A stretch of 64,000 nucleotides of DNA from Bacteroidales bacterium (GTDB lineage Bacteria; Bacteroidota; Bacteroidia; Bacteroidales; F082): positions 62,001 through 126,000 of the forward strand of contig JAKIVD010000007.1 of assembly GCA_021647205.1 (NCBI GenBank). The letters are read 5' to 3'. The notes under the pieces are model-generated. The model ran no database searches and was not told the DNA's origin. It saw only the letters and a list, made by a program, of their open reading frames with translations. Shown here piece after piece: positions 35,930-44,410 of the stretch. Every line of letters begins with the position of its first letter. Position 1 is the first letter of the stretch. A program made the translations under genes and the position numbers.

Positions 35930-36751
35930 TTAAATCCCGCTGTTCGTTTGATTCGGGATATTTTTATTTTTCAATTGGGCGGGATTTTCAAATTTTACCG
36001 ACAACTCAAAATGTGTCCTGACGGCATGACCATCTTTTCTGCCGGGCATCCATCTCATCTTTTGCAGTACCCTGATGGCTTCCCCGGTACAGCCGCCGCC
36101 CACTGCCTCTTTAACTACGATATTGGAGGGCAGGCCGCTGGTTTCGATGACGAGGGACAGACGGACAGTTCCTGAAATATTTAACCTGACCGCTTCTTCC
36201 GGATAAGAGACTTGCTTGTAAATAAAGTCATTCAGTGTTTTGTAGGTGGCGCCGTGATCAAATTCCGGAGCTTGTCCGAGTTGGCTCAGCCGGTAAACGC
36301 GGTTCCCCGTATCGATGGGGGTAAAAGGCTGTGGCAATTGGTCGTAACCCCTTTTGTTAATCAGTTTTTTGTATTTCCGGGCATTAAATGTGACGGAAAA
36401 CCCGCTGTTCTCCGAAGCCGGGCAGGCACGCCCTTTGCCGTATAGCTTTGCCGGGCTCCACAAAATCAGGTCGAACAACCGCAGGGCGCTTGAATCGAGC
36501 GGGGGGTAAACCGACTGCAGGATGTGGCGTTCTGTTACATTCCCTTTTTCATCTACAGAGAACCCGATGACAACCGTTCCCTGTACTTTATTTTCGCGTG
36601 CTTCCAAAGGGTATTCAAGATGTATCTCCCGAAATGTTTTCAGGACATTCCTGTCCATCAGGGGTTTTGGCCTGACCCACTGCTGGGCTGTTAAACCTCC
36701 GTGCAAGAGGCAGGATACAATGAGTGCACGCACAACAAAAAGGTAATTCAT
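35930..36751 (-). CDS. Exported protein with two TonB C-terminal-type domains
   Basis: 273 residues. A cleavable-looking signal (LFVVRALIVSCLLHGGLTAQ) precedes two domains of TonB_C type. The first is about 45-115 (EYPLEARENKVQGTVVIGFSVDEKGNVTERHI in outline); the second is about 185-255 (VSYPEEAVRLNISGTVRLSL, VGGGCTGEAIRVLQKMRWMPGRKDG). A classical TonB has a membrane anchor and proline-rich stalk; neither is present. It may be a free periplasmic relative that binds outer-membrane receptors or another partner. Divergent from rlmB with only about 60 bases between starts. Confidence 0.8.
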   Translation of the reverse strand: MNYLFVVRALIVSCLLHGGLTAQQWVRPKPLMDRNVLKTFREIHLEYPLEARENKVQGTVVIGFSVDEKGNVTERHILQSVYPPLDSSALRLFDLILWSPAKLYGKGRACPASENSGFSVTFNARKYKKLINKRGYDQLPQPFTPIDTGNRVYRLSQLGQAPEFDHGATYKTLNDFIYKQVSYPEEAVRLNISGTVRLSLVIETSGLPSNIVVKEAVGGGCTGEAIRVLQKMRWMPGRKDGHAVRTHFELSVKFENPAQLKNKNIPNQTNSGI

Positions 36752-36811
36752 CCCCCGGGATATTTTTCCGGTTAAAAGTAAGGATAAAATGCGATATTTA
36801 CAGCAAAAAAG

Positions 36812-37564
36812 ATGAGGGTGGAATTTAAGCAGGAAATGATTTATGGAATACGCCCGCTAATCGAGGCGGTTGGTGCGGCGAAAGAAGTTGAGAAAGTATT
36901 TATCCAGAAAGGTTTGCAGCGTGCTACACTGAAAGAATTGCTGGCTTTGCTTAAAGAAAGAAATGTTCCTTTTCAGTTTGTACCGCCGGAAAAGCTGAAC
37001 CGCATCAGTCGGAAAAATCACCAGGGGGTGATTGCTTACATTTCCCCTGTTCACTTTTTTAATATCACAGATGTGATCCCCGGTGTTTACGAGTCGGGGC
37101 GGGAGCCTTTCGTACTTGTGCTGGACCGGATTACCGATGTGCGGAATTTTGGTGCCATCTTGCGTACGGCCGAATGTGCGGGTGTGGATGCGGTGGTCAT
37201 CCCTTCCAAAAATGCAGCCCAGTTGAATGCTGATACCGTAAAATCTTCGGCCGGGGCCATTTTCAAACTGCCTGTTTGCCGCAGCGACAACCTCAAGCTT
37301 ACCTTAGATTTCCTGAAAGAAAGCGGCTTGAAGCTGGTGGCTGCCACCGAAAAATCGGAGGCGGATCTTTTTTCCTCTGAGTTGTCAGGGCCGCTGGCTG
37401 TGATTATGGGGTCGGAAGGGGACGGGGTTTCGGAAGAATACCTCAAGCGTGCCGATCTGAAACTGAAAATCAAAGTGCAGGGTGAGATTGACTCCCTGAA
37501 TGTTTCGGTAGCTGCCGGTGTCATACTTTATGAAGTGGTCAGGCAGCGGGGGTTGGAAAAGTAA
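36812..37564 (+). CDS. rlmB: 23S rRNA (guanosine(2251)-2'-O)-methyltransferase
   Basis: 250 residues; an internal ATG at 36836 (MIYGIRPLIEAV) is closer to the usual family start and could be the real one. N-terminal substrate-binding domain (EKVFIQKGLQRATLKELL), then the SPOUT knot: LDRITDVRNFGAILRTAECAG near residue 105, IMGSEGDGVSEEYLKRADL near 195 and GEIDSLNVSVAAGVILYE near the end. It methylates the 2'-O of G2251 in 23S rRNA. TrmH/SpoU relatives that modify tRNA are possible but the domain layout favours RlmB. Confidence 0.88.
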   Translation: MRVEFKQEMIYGIRPLIEAVGAAKEVEKVFIQKGLQRATLKELLALLKERNVPFQFVPPEKLNRISRKNHQGVIAYISPVHFFNITDVIPGVYESGREPFVLVLDRITDVRNFGAILRTAECAGVDAVVIPSKNAAQLNADTVKSSAGAIFKLPVCRSDNLKLTLDFLKESGLKLVAATEKSEADLFSSELSGPLAVIMGSEGDGVSEEYLKRADLKLKIKVQGEIDSLNVSVAAGVILYEVVRQRGLEK

Positions 37565-37565
37565 T

Positions 37566-37594
37566 CTTTTCCAAAGTTCCCAGCTTTGGAAAAG
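37566..37594. repeat. Inverted repeat, second copy of the CTTTTCCAAAG palindrome
   Basis: CTTTTCCAAAG, seven bases, CTTTGGAAAAG. It starts immediately after the rlmB stop codon and mirrors the repeat at 15908-15940 over the eleven-base core. It lacks a following T-run, so terminator function is uncertain. Confidence 0.6.
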
Positions 37595-37702
37595 TTATTG
37601 TCCCTGCCGCTCATCCGGATTTGCCATCCGGATGTTAAGGGCAACGGATTTTCAATCTTTTCTTATCCCGGAAAATATCAGGAATGACCCCTTGAAGGGC
37701 AA

Positions 37703-37734
37703 GCAAAAAAAACTCCGGTCAAAAAGACCGGAGT
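37703..37734 (-). terminator. Intrinsic terminator of rplS
   Basis: On the minus strand ACTCCGGTC, loop TTTTT, GACCGGAGT, then a run of eight T or more. Nine-base perfect stem 20 bases past the rplS stop. Confidence 0.85.
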
Positions 37735-37754
37735 AATTGGATTTCGGTGGTGGT

Positions 37755-38108
37755 TTACATTCTTTTTTCTTTGATCCTTGCTTTCTTTCCCCGTAAATTA
37801 CGGAAGTAAAAAATCCGGGCCCTTCTAACAACCCCTACTTTGTTCACCACAATTTCTTCGAGAAAAGGGGAGGAGATAGGGAAAATCCTTTCAACGCCAA
37901 CGTTCCCCGAAATCTTCCTGATGGTAAAGGTGGCTGTAGGGCCGCCGCCCACACGCTGCAGAACAACGCCCTGGAATTTCTGCAAACGTTCTTTGCTCCC
38001 TTCTTTAATTTTATAGGTAACCGTGATGGTGTCCCCTGCCTTGAATTTTGGAAAGTCTTTCACTGCTACAGTGTCTTCCACCATTTTTATTAATTCGTTC
38101 TTGCCCAT
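37755..38108 (-). CDS. rplS: 50S ribosomal protein L19
   Basis: 117 residues, the normal length. FKAGDTITVTYKIKEGSKER near residues 22-41, FQGVVLQRVGGGPTATFTIRKIS near 44 and GVERIFPISSPFLEEIVV near 70 are the conserved L19 blocks; the basic tail (YFRNLRGKKARIKEKRM) binds rRNA at the 30S-50S interface. It has its own strong promoter (38147-38176) and a terminator at 37703-37734, so it is transcribed alone and not in the classic rpsP-rimM-trmD-rplS operon. trmD is the next gene upstream. Confidence 0.97.
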   Translation of the reverse strand: MGKNELIKMVEDTVAVKDFPKFKAGDTITVTYKIKEGSKERLQKFQGVVLQRVGGGPTATFTIRKISGNVGVERIFPISSPFLEEIVVNKVGVVRRARIFYFRNLRGKKARIKEKRM

Positions 38109-38146
38109 GGTATTAAGAGTTTCTGGTGCTTATTCAAAAATGAGTG

Positions 38147-38176
38147 CAAATATACAGCTATTTTATAACGTGCAAA
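38147..38176 (-). promoter_or_regulatory. Promoter of rplS
   Basis: On the minus strand TTTG (38176-38173), an 18-base spacer and TATATTTG (38154-38147), an exact match to the Bacteroidota consensus. The leader to the ATG at 38108 would be about 33 bases. Confidence 0.65.
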
Positions 38177-38286
38177 CAAAATGGCCGAAAATAATTATTT
38201 GCTTATCCACATTGTTTTGTTAGTATAATTTTCAACCTCTTCAGCAGGCTTAAGAATTGTTGCAAAGCGAACAAATTCACTGCTTC

Positions 38287-38964
38287 TCATTCATCCAGCA
38301 ATCCCGGGCGGCGTTGCCTGGTCCGCTGGATGGCCTGTTCATTCTTCCATTGGGCAATCCGTTTTTCGTCACCTGAAAGTAAAATGGCAGGTACTTCCCA
38401 GCCCCTGAACGTGCGCGGACGGGTGTAAACGGGTGGCGAAACCAGTCCGTCCTGGAACGAATCGCTCAAGGCAGAGCTTTCATTGCCCAGCACACCCGGG
38501 AGCAACCTGACCAGGCTGTCAACAATGACACTTGCCGCCAGTTCGCCCCCGGAAAGCACATAATTCCCAATGGAAATTTCCCGCGTGATAAAATGTTCGC
38601 GGATGCGCTCGTCGATACCTTTGTAATGCCCGCAAAGGATGATAATGTTTTTATAGAGGGAAAGTTGGTTGGCCAATGGCTGGTCGAGCAACTCACCATC
38701 CGGGCTGGTGTAAATCACTTCGTCGTATTCCCTTTCTTTTTGAAGGCTTTCGAGGCAGCGGGCAAGCGGTTCGATCATCATCACCATTCCGGCCCCGCCC
38801 GAAAAAGGGTAATCGTCCACTTTGCGGTGCCTGCCAGCGGCAAAATCGCGCAACTGGTGCAAGTGGATTTCAGCCAGCCCTTTCTCTTTTGCCCTTTTGA
38901 TGATGGAGTGCGAGAACGGCCCCGCAAACATTTCGGGGAAGAGTGTGATAATGTCGAAGCGCAT
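38287..38964 (-). CDS. trmD: tRNA (guanine(37)-N(1))-methyltransferase
   Basis: 225 residues with TrmD features: [21 protein letters not shown] at the N-terminus, [12 protein letters not shown] near 58, [15 protein letters not shown] near 111 and [20 protein letters not shown] near 133 from the SPOUT knot. The dimer-forming end [18 protein letters not shown] is also present. It methylates N1 of G37 in tRNAs reading CNN codons, preventing frameshifts. A TAATTTTG -7 element at 38979-38972 lies 8 bases before the ATG, so the transcript would be nearly leaderless. rplS follows after a 178-base gap with its own promoter. Confidence 0.97.
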   Translation of the reverse strand: MRFDIITLFPEMFAGPFSHSIIKRAKEKGLAEIHLHQLRDFAAGRHRKVDDYPFSGGAGMVMMIEPLARCLESLQKEREYDEVIYTSPDGELLDQPLANQLSLYKNIIILCGHYKGIDERIREHFITREISIGNYVLSGGELAASVIVDSLVRLLPGVLGNESSALSDSFQDGLVSPPVYTRPRTFRGWEVPAILLSGDEKRIAQWKNEQAIQRTRQRRPGLLDE

Positions 38965-39087
38965 AACAGGGCAAAATTAGCACTTCTTTTATTGTGGCCG
39001 AAAAATTTTCATCGCCCCCCGCAAATTATCAAACCTAAACTTTATTTTTACAGCCTGTTTCTCCTGTGTTCATTTTAATTTGGAATT

Positions 39088-40983
39088 ATGAGAAAGATTG
39101 CTGTTTGCGTAGTGTTCGTGCTTTTCGTGCACCAGGCTTCAAACCTTCGTGCCCAGTCAAACCCGCTGCCTGCCGAAGTGAAGAAAGCGTTCAGGAAAGG
39201 CAGCCGTTCCACCGACGGGAAGCCCGGGCCGATGTATTGGCAGAACCGTGCAAAATACAGGATTGAAGCCAAGTTGCTCTCTGCTGAAAGCGCACTGCGC
39301 GGTAGCGAAAGTGTGGTGTATTTTAACAACAGCCCCGACACTTTAAGGCAAATGGTCATCCGGATTTATGCCGACCTGTACAAAGAAGGGACGGCCCGAA
39401 ACTGGCCGCTCGGTACTGCCGACCTGTCGGATGGCATGCAGTACGAAAACCTGAAAGTCTTTCGTTCTTTGGAAGAGGGGGACCTGATTGCACGCATGGA
39501 CAGGACACCCACGAACCTGATACTTCACCTGAAAACGGGCATCTTTCCGGGCGATTCTGTTGTTTTTGAAGCAGACTGGAGACTCAATATCCCGAAAAAA
39601 AAATGGGTTAGGATGGGAAACTATGGAGCCGATAAGTTTTTTGTCAGTTATTGGTATCCGCAAATTGCTGTTTATGACGATATTGACGGATGGGACAAAA
39701 TGGAGTACTTCGGGATGGTGGAGTTTTACAATGATTTCAATGACTTTGATGTAAAGATAACCGCCCCTCCCGGTTTTGTTTTATGGGCGACAGGAAAACT
39801 GGAGAACGAAAACAGCCTTTTTTCTAATCATGTCATGAAACAACTGGAACTGGCACGGAAGTCGGATGAACTTGTGAAGATCATTACGGCCGATGACCGG
39901 AAGAAAAGGCGTGTTTTAAAGAGTAAAAAAGAAAATACCTGGCATTTTACCGCCCGGGGTGTTACCGACTTTTCCTTTGCGGCTTCCACACAAGCCAACT
40001 GGGAGGGTTCTTCTGTTGTGGTTGATAAATCCACCGGACGCCGTGTTCTGGCCGGTGCTGTTTATCCCGACAAATCGCGTGCGTTTGTCCATGCAGCCGA
40101 ATGGTCGCGTAAGAGCGTCGCCTATTTGTCGGACGAATTGCCGGGCTACCCCTTTCCATACGCACACATGACGAGTTTTAACAATGGCCGCCGCGGTGGC
40201 GGGATGGAAACGCCCATGATGGCCAATGACGGCGACCCTGAGAACGAGGCCAATGCCTATGCTACTTTGTTCCATGAAATCTCACATACTTATTTCCCCT
40301 TTTTTATGGGGACCAATGAACGTAAATACGCTTGGATGGATGAGGGCTGGGCTGCTTTTTTCCCCATTGGCTTTATGGAAAAGTATTATCCCGGATATTA
40401 CTACCTGAATCGGATAAAAAACCGTTTTGAGGGCTTGAGCGGTACCGAAAAAGAGGCAACACTGATGACGCTTTCCTACCAGATTGGTGATTACAACAGT
40501 TACCGGATTCATGCTTACAACCGTCCTGCCATGGCATATTATTACTTGCAGGATGCCTTGGGCGACAGCTTGTTCAAGCTTTCCCTGCATGCCTATATCG
40601 ATCGGTGGCACGGCAGGCACCCGATACCTTACGATTTCTTTAACACTTTTAGCGATGTTACAGGACAAGACTTGGGATGGTTCTTTAACCCCTGGTTCTT
40701 TAACCGCTGTTATGCCGACCTCGGCATCAGGAAAGTAACACTCGATAATCAGGTGGTGGTGGAAAATTACGGCGGCTTGCCCCTGCCTGTTAAGCTGGTC
40801 GCAGAGTTCACAGACGGTAGTACGGTGGAGGTTGTGAAAAACACGGCTGTCTGGCGTACCAACAATCCTGCAATCGTTGTTCAGTTTACCAAAGACAAAC
40901 AATTGAAAAAGGTCATCCTCGGTGACGAATCCATCCCCGACACTAGCCCCGGCAATAACGTGGTGGAGATTGAAATCGAATAA
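39088..40983 (+). CDS. Exported M1-family zinc metallopeptidase
   Basis: 631 residues; signal peptide MRKIAVCVVFVLFVHQASNLRAQ. After an M1-type beta domain (RIEAKLLSAESALRGSESVVY near 54), the catalytic region has the substrate-anchoring sequence GGGMETPMMA near 370, where M1 enzymes have GAMEN, then FHEISHTYFPFFMG near 393 and WMDEGWAAF. Together these make the HExxH-x18-E zinc site. Aminopeptidase activity in the periplasm or at the outer membrane is likely. No T9SS sorting domain. Convergent or divergent neighbours give no operon. Confidence 0.88.
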   Translation: MRKIAVCVVFVLFVHQASNLRAQSNPLPAEVKKAFRKGSRSTDGKPGPMYWQNRAKYRIEAKLLSAESALRGSESVVYFNNSPDTLRQMVIRIYADLYKEGTARNWPLGTADLSDGMQYENLKVFRSLEEGDLIARMDRTPTNLILHLKTGIFPGDSVVFEADWRLNIPKKKWVRMGNYGADKFFVSYWYPQIAVYDDIDGWDKMEYFGMVEFYNDFNDFDVKITAPPGFVLWATGKLENENSLFSNHVMKQLELARKSDELVKIITADDRKKRRVLKSKKENTWHFTARGVTDFSFAASTQANWEGSSVVVDKSTGRRVLAGAVYPDKSRAFVHAAEWSRKSVAYLSDELPGYPFPYAHMTSFNNGRRGGGMETPMMANDGDPENEANAYATLFHEISHTYFPFFMGTNERKYAWMDEGWAAFFPIGFMEKYYPGYYYLNRIKNRFEGLSGTEKEATLMTLSYQIGDYNSYRIHAYNRPAMAYYYLQDALGDSLFKLSLHAYIDRWHGRHPIPYDFFNTFSDVTGQDLGWFFNPWFFNRCYADLGIRKVTLDNQVVVENYGGLPLPVKLVAEFTDGSTVEVVKNTAVWRTNNPAIVVQFTKDKQLKKVILGDESIPDTSPGNNVVEIEIE

Positions 40984-41065
40984 TCCCTGTTTTTATTTCT
41001 GTCCGTAAGGCCGGGTATCTTCATGGATAATAAACCCCCTTACCCGCAGTTTTTCACAAAGGGCC

Positions 41066-41097
41066 TTGTGTGGGCATGCCGAACTTCATTATCTTTG
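41066..41097 (+). promoter_or_regulatory. Promoter of the S8 peptidase gene
   Basis: TTG at 41066-41068, 21-base spacer, TATCTTTG at 41090-41097 (exact TAnnTTTG). It lies downstream of an in-frame ATG at 41070, so the protein should start at 41112 or 41127. Confidence 0.5.
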
Positions 41098-41111
41098 CCC
41101 GATATTATACA

Positions 41112-42806
41112 ATGAAAATTGAAAAGATGAAAACAATTACCCTATTTTTGGTCTCAATATTATTTGTTGGCCTTCAGTCAATTGCACAAGTTGCCCCTGA
41201 TAAATATTACATCCAGTTCACTGACAAGAACAATTCACCCTATTCCACCGACAATCCGGAAGAGTTTCTGACCCAACGGGCCATCGACAGGCGGAATGCC
41301 CAAGATATCTCTATCATGGAAAACGACATTCCGGTCAACACAGCTTACCTGCAGGGTGTGGCAGCAAAAGGCGCCGACCTGCTTTTTGCCACGCGCTGGC
41401 TCAATGGCGTAACCGTTTATACTGACAACCCTTCGGTGATTGACGATATTCTGACACTTCCCTATGTGGAAAGTGCTTTGAAGCTGGAAGACCGTGCGGA
41501 CCGCGGAAAAAAGGCTTTTTTTGAAAATGAATCTTATGGCGAAGCTTTTACCTCCGGCGATATGAAGAGCAAACTTGCCCCTTCAACACTGGAATATGGC
41601 CTTGCCCTGGGCCAAATTGATCAAATCAACGGGATTCCCCTGCATGATCAGGGGTACCAAGGACAGGGAATGGTGATTGCCGTGCTCGATGCCGGTTTCC
41701 AGGGGGCCGAAGAACATCCTGTTTTTGACAGCCTTTGGGCAAATGGCCAAATCCTCGGAAACAAAGACTTTGTGCATGTTGGTGGAAATGTTTTTACCGA
41801 GAGCTCACACGGGAAGTCAGTGCTTTCGTGTATGGGCGCCAACAAACCGGGCGAAATGATCGGGACAGCCCCCAAAGCTTCTTTCTGGTTGTTGCGTTCC
41901 GAAGATGTATCTTACGAAAATTATATTGAAGAATTCAATTGGGTCTCTGCTGCTGAGTTTGCCGACAGTGTTGGTGCCGATGTAATTAACAGTTCGCTGG
42001 GTTACATCGATTTTGACATGCCACAGTGGAGCCACCCCTACTCCGACATGGACGGGAACACTGCCATTGCCACCATTGGTGCCGACCTGGCTGCTTCGAA
42101 AGGGATACTGGTACACAACAGTGCGGGCAATTCGGGGGGAAATGCATCATGGCCATGGAATGGTTCTCCGGCTGATGGTGACAGTGTCTTTTCCATTGGT
42201 GCCGTGGATATTTCCGGCAACCGTGCCGGTTTCAGCTCGATTGGCCCTACTTACGACGGGCGCATTAAACCAGCCGTTATGGCGCTTGGCGCGGGGACGA
42301 CGGTGGCTTACGGGATTGAGGGCGTAGGCCCCGGAAATGGTACTTCTTTCTCCTCACCGGTCATGGCCGGGATGAGTACTTGCCTGTGGCAGGCCTACCC
42401 CGAGAAAAATAACATGGAAATTCAACAGGCCATCAAAGAAAGTGCCAGCCGATACAACAATCCCGATAACCTGATGGGATGGGGCATTCCTGATTTTGGG
42501 GAGGCCTGGTCCATACTGACGACCATCGAAATTAAAGCCGGAGAGGGCGAATCGCTCTTGCAGGTTTATCCCAATCCTTTCCGCGAGACCCTAAATGTTG
42601 AGATCAACGGCTACCTGGGGGAAGATGCCCGCATTGAACTCATGGGGATGCCCGGGCATGTAATCTTTAGCGAAGTGGTTGAATTGCAACCTGGAAAGAA
42701 GTCCCTCAGTGTTTTCAACAAATTTGGTGCCCTGGTCCCGGGTGTTTACCTTTTGCGTGTAATAACTGAGGAGGGTGTTGAGGTGAAGCGTGTTGTAAAA
42801 CAGTAG
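41112..42806 (+). CDS. Secreted S8 (subtilisin-like) serine peptidase with T9SS sorting domain
   Basis: About 564 residues from the ATG at 41112; a start at 41127 (MKTITLFLVSILFVGLQSIAQ) gives a cleaner signal peptide. Catalytic triad: Asp in VIAVLDAGFQGAEEH near residue 186, His in TESSHGKSVLSCMGA near 230, Ser in GNGTSFSSPVMAGMS near 409; the oxyanion Asn is in VHNSAGNSGGNASWPWNG. A propeptide of about 130 residues precedes the catalytic domain. The end is a type A sorting domain (LLQVYPNPFRETLNVEI, LVPGVYLLRVITEEGVEVKRVV). It degrades proteins outside the cell or at its surface. Confidence 0.9.
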   Translation: MKIEKMKTITLFLVSILFVGLQSIAQVAPDKYYIQFTDKNNSPYSTDNPEEFLTQRAIDRRNAQDISIMENDIPVNTAYLQGVAAKGADLLFATRWLNGVTVYTDNPSVIDDILTLPYVESALKLEDRADRGKKAFFENESYGEAFTSGDMKSKLAPSTLEYGLALGQIDQINGIPLHDQGYQGQGMVIAVLDAGFQGAEEHPVFDSLWANGQILGNKDFVHVGGNVFTESSHGKSVLSCMGANKPGEMIGTAPKASFWLLRSEDVSYENYIEEFNWVSAAEFADSVGADVINSSLGYIDFDMPQWSHPYSDMDGNTAIATIGADLAASKGILVHNSAGNSGGNASWPWNGSPADGDSVFSIGAVDISGNRAGFSSIGPTYDGRIKPAVMALGAGTTVAYGIEGVGPGNGTSFSSPVMAGMSTCLWQAYPEKNNMEIQQAIKESASRYNNPDNLMGWGIPDFGEAWSILTTIEIKAGEGESLLQVYPNPFRETLNVEINGYLGEDARIELMGMPGHVIFSEVVELQPGKKSLSVFNKFGALVPGVYLLRVITEEGVEVKRVVKQ

Positions 42807-43000
42807 GTTGATTGTCAAATATATAGCAAAAAAATACCCCTGCATCCTGTACGAAGTGTTTTTTTCTGCACTGACTGAATCTTGGTTGGTGAGCTTCCGG
42901 TAAGTGTTTTCGTTTCGTTTGTACCTATTAATTACCAGCGTGCACCTTTTTAATCACTAAACGCTTAAGGGCTCTTTCTGAGACTTGTTCAGGCCAGTAG

Positions 43001-43054
43001 CCGCAAGGGTTCGGCAGTCATCTCCGATCCGCTAAGCCGAACAAGGCTTTGCGG
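43001..43054. repeat. Imperfect inverted repeat in the long interval
   Basis: CCGCAAGGGTTCGGC at 43001-43015 and GCCGAACAAGGCTTTGCGG at 43036-43054 are complementary over GCCGAAC and TTGCGG with a bulge, leaving a 20-base loop. It could form a stable RNA hairpin or be an element end. Confidence 0.4.
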
Positions 43055-43164
43055 ACCAAACCCGCTGAGTAGTAGATTTATTCCCATTGGGTTGAAACAG
43101 CGCATTTCAGGTTTTTTGACAATTCCCCGACCCACTTAGTGACGGACTGTCTGTAGGTATACCT

Positions 43165-43183
43165 TGGCAGGCGGGCCGGCAGG
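43165..43183 (-). repeat. GC-rich repeat matching 27085-27103
   Basis: The minus strand CCTGCCgGCCCGCCTGCCA matches the plus strand at 27085-27103 with one difference, in an otherwise AT-leaning intergenic setting. Confidence 0.4.
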
Positions 43184-43408
43184 CTTAGGTTAGCGGGTCT
43201 GGCACAGCCCCCCCCTCTTCTTGTTGTTGAGGTTCGCCCGAACACCCACTGCAGTGTAACAATGTAAAGTTATTGTAGAAAAACCTGAAATAGCCACAGA
43301 AAAAATGATGTGTTGGAAAAAACGATAGTTATTGCATATTTGTGTGTGTGTTTTCAACATAAACAGGTAAAAGTTACAATCGTAGACACAAATACCACAC
43401 GACACAAA

Positions 43409-43775
43409 TGTAAACCCAATGTTGTTTAAATAACAATATTTTAGGAAGTTAGCAATCTATTGTTAATTTGCGGTTGCTGAATGGAAGTTTCAATTGTAAA
43501 CAAGTTGGACAGTCATCTCATAATAGAAAAATATCAATTTATTAAACATGTTACCAGGCTATTAAATGGTATTATCGTTTTTTAGCTTTAAATAAAGAAT
43601 ACGACAGGGACAGCTTCGAAACAAATCAGTGGTTATTGCTTAAGATATTATATTCCATCAGTATATAATAATAAAAAGAGAAAATACTTTAGATAAAGAT
43701 TAAATTACAAATGTAAACAAAATTATTTTGTCTAAAAGTTTACAAATAGCAACAATATTTGTTAGTTTTGTAAAC
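43409..43775. promoter_or_regulatory. Array of TGTAAAC heptamers upstream of the XRE regulator
   Basis: TGTAAAC occurs at 43409-43415, 43495-43501, 43712-43718 and 43769-43775, and its complement GTTTACA at 43738-43744. The last copy abuts a -7-like TAGTTTTG (43763-43770) just before the ATG at 43787. The arrangement suits operator sites for the regulator itself. Confidence 0.4.
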
Positions 43776-43786
43776 AAACAAATGTC

Positions 43787-44242
43787 ATGGTCAACCGCAT
43801 CAAACAGCTTCTTGAAAAGAAAAAACTAACAGCTGCACAGTTCGCCGGGGAGGTTGGGGTGCAGCGTTCGGCAGTTTCTCACCTGCTTTCGGGACGGAAC
43901 AAACCAAGCCTTGATTTTATCCTTAAAATAAAAAACCGTTTTCCGGAAGTGAATCTTGACTGGCTTTTGTTGGGGGATGGAAAAATGATCGAAAAAGCGC
44001 CACCGCAAGAAACTGGAGTTGAAAACTTGCAAAAAGATTTGTTTCGTGGCGAGATGGACGCAAGAGGGGTTAAAGAAAATCCTGCAGAATCTACGGTAAA
44101 GGAACCTGAAATTGCAATCAATGTGGCAAAATCGGAAGACGCACCGGCATACCGGAGAGCGGGTGCGGAACCGGGCCAACCGCCGCAAAAGGTCGTTTTG
44201 CTTTATCCCGACCACACTTTCAAAATATTCGATGCGCGTTAA
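43787..44242 (+). CDS. XRE-family helix-turn-helix transcriptional regulator
   Basis: 151 residues. The N-terminal 65 residues form a Cro/C1-type HTH: RIKQLLEKKKLTAAQFAGEVGVQ (helices 1-2), then RSAVSHLLSGRNKPSLDFIL (recognition helix region), FPEVNLDWLLLGDGKM. The rest is a low-complexity linker and a short conserved end (QKVVLLYPDHTFKIFDAR). Typical of Bacteroidota HTH proteins of about this size. Upstream TGTAAAC repeats and overlap with the promoter suggest it may regulate itself. No phage or toxin gene adjoins it. Target genes unknown. Confidence 0.85.
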   Translation: MVNRIKQLLEKKKLTAAQFAGEVGVQRSAVSHLLSGRNKPSLDFILKIKNRFPEVNLDWLLLGDGKMIEKAPPQETGVENLQKDLFRGEMDARGVKENPAESTVKEPEIAINVAKSEDAPAYRRAGAEPGQPPQKVVLLYPDHTFKIFDAR

Positions 44243-44335
44243 AAAGGGAATAATTAAACCGTACAGTTGGCAGTCTTCTGTCTGATCAATTGCATCTTGC
44301 TTTTGGATACTTTAAAAGAAAGACTCTGCCAGCTT

Positions 44336-44349
44336 CCGATAGCTATCGG
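44336..44349. repeat. Perfect 14-base palindrome between convergent genes
   Basis: CCGATAGCTATCGG lies between the ends of the XRE gene and ndk. I recall similar CCCGATAGCTATCGGG palindromes in other Bacteroidota intergenic spaces; here only one copy was noticed. Confidence 0.4.
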
Positions 44350-44410
44350 GGCCACAGGCTGGAAGGTCATAAACCTAAGCTCTTATAATCTCAGTTCCAA
44401 CAGCCTCCTG

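Larger units (their letters stand above)
42807..43786. other. 980-base non-coding interval before the XRE regulator
   Basis: No convincing gene. The left part (to about 43240) has mixed composition and carries an inverted repeat at 43001-43054 and the GC-rich repeat at 43165-43183. The right part is strongly AT-rich and holds four TGTAAAC and one GTTTACA heptamers leading to the regulator gene. A minus-strand frame encoding about 39 residues (MRCFNPMGINLLLSGFGPQS...) crosses the inverted repeat; I cannot support it as a gene. No tRNA-like cloverleaf was recognised. Confidence 0.5.

Noticed and set aside
43001-43054. tRNA or other known structured RNA in the long gap
   Set aside because: The GGTTCGGC-like arm suggested a T-loop, but no acceptor stem, anticodon arm or spacing of a tRNA could be found.
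43190-43405. Minus-strand frame of 71 residues in the long gap
   Set aside because: Composition is irregular, no start signal or homology features are seen, and it runs through AT-rich DNA with repeats.
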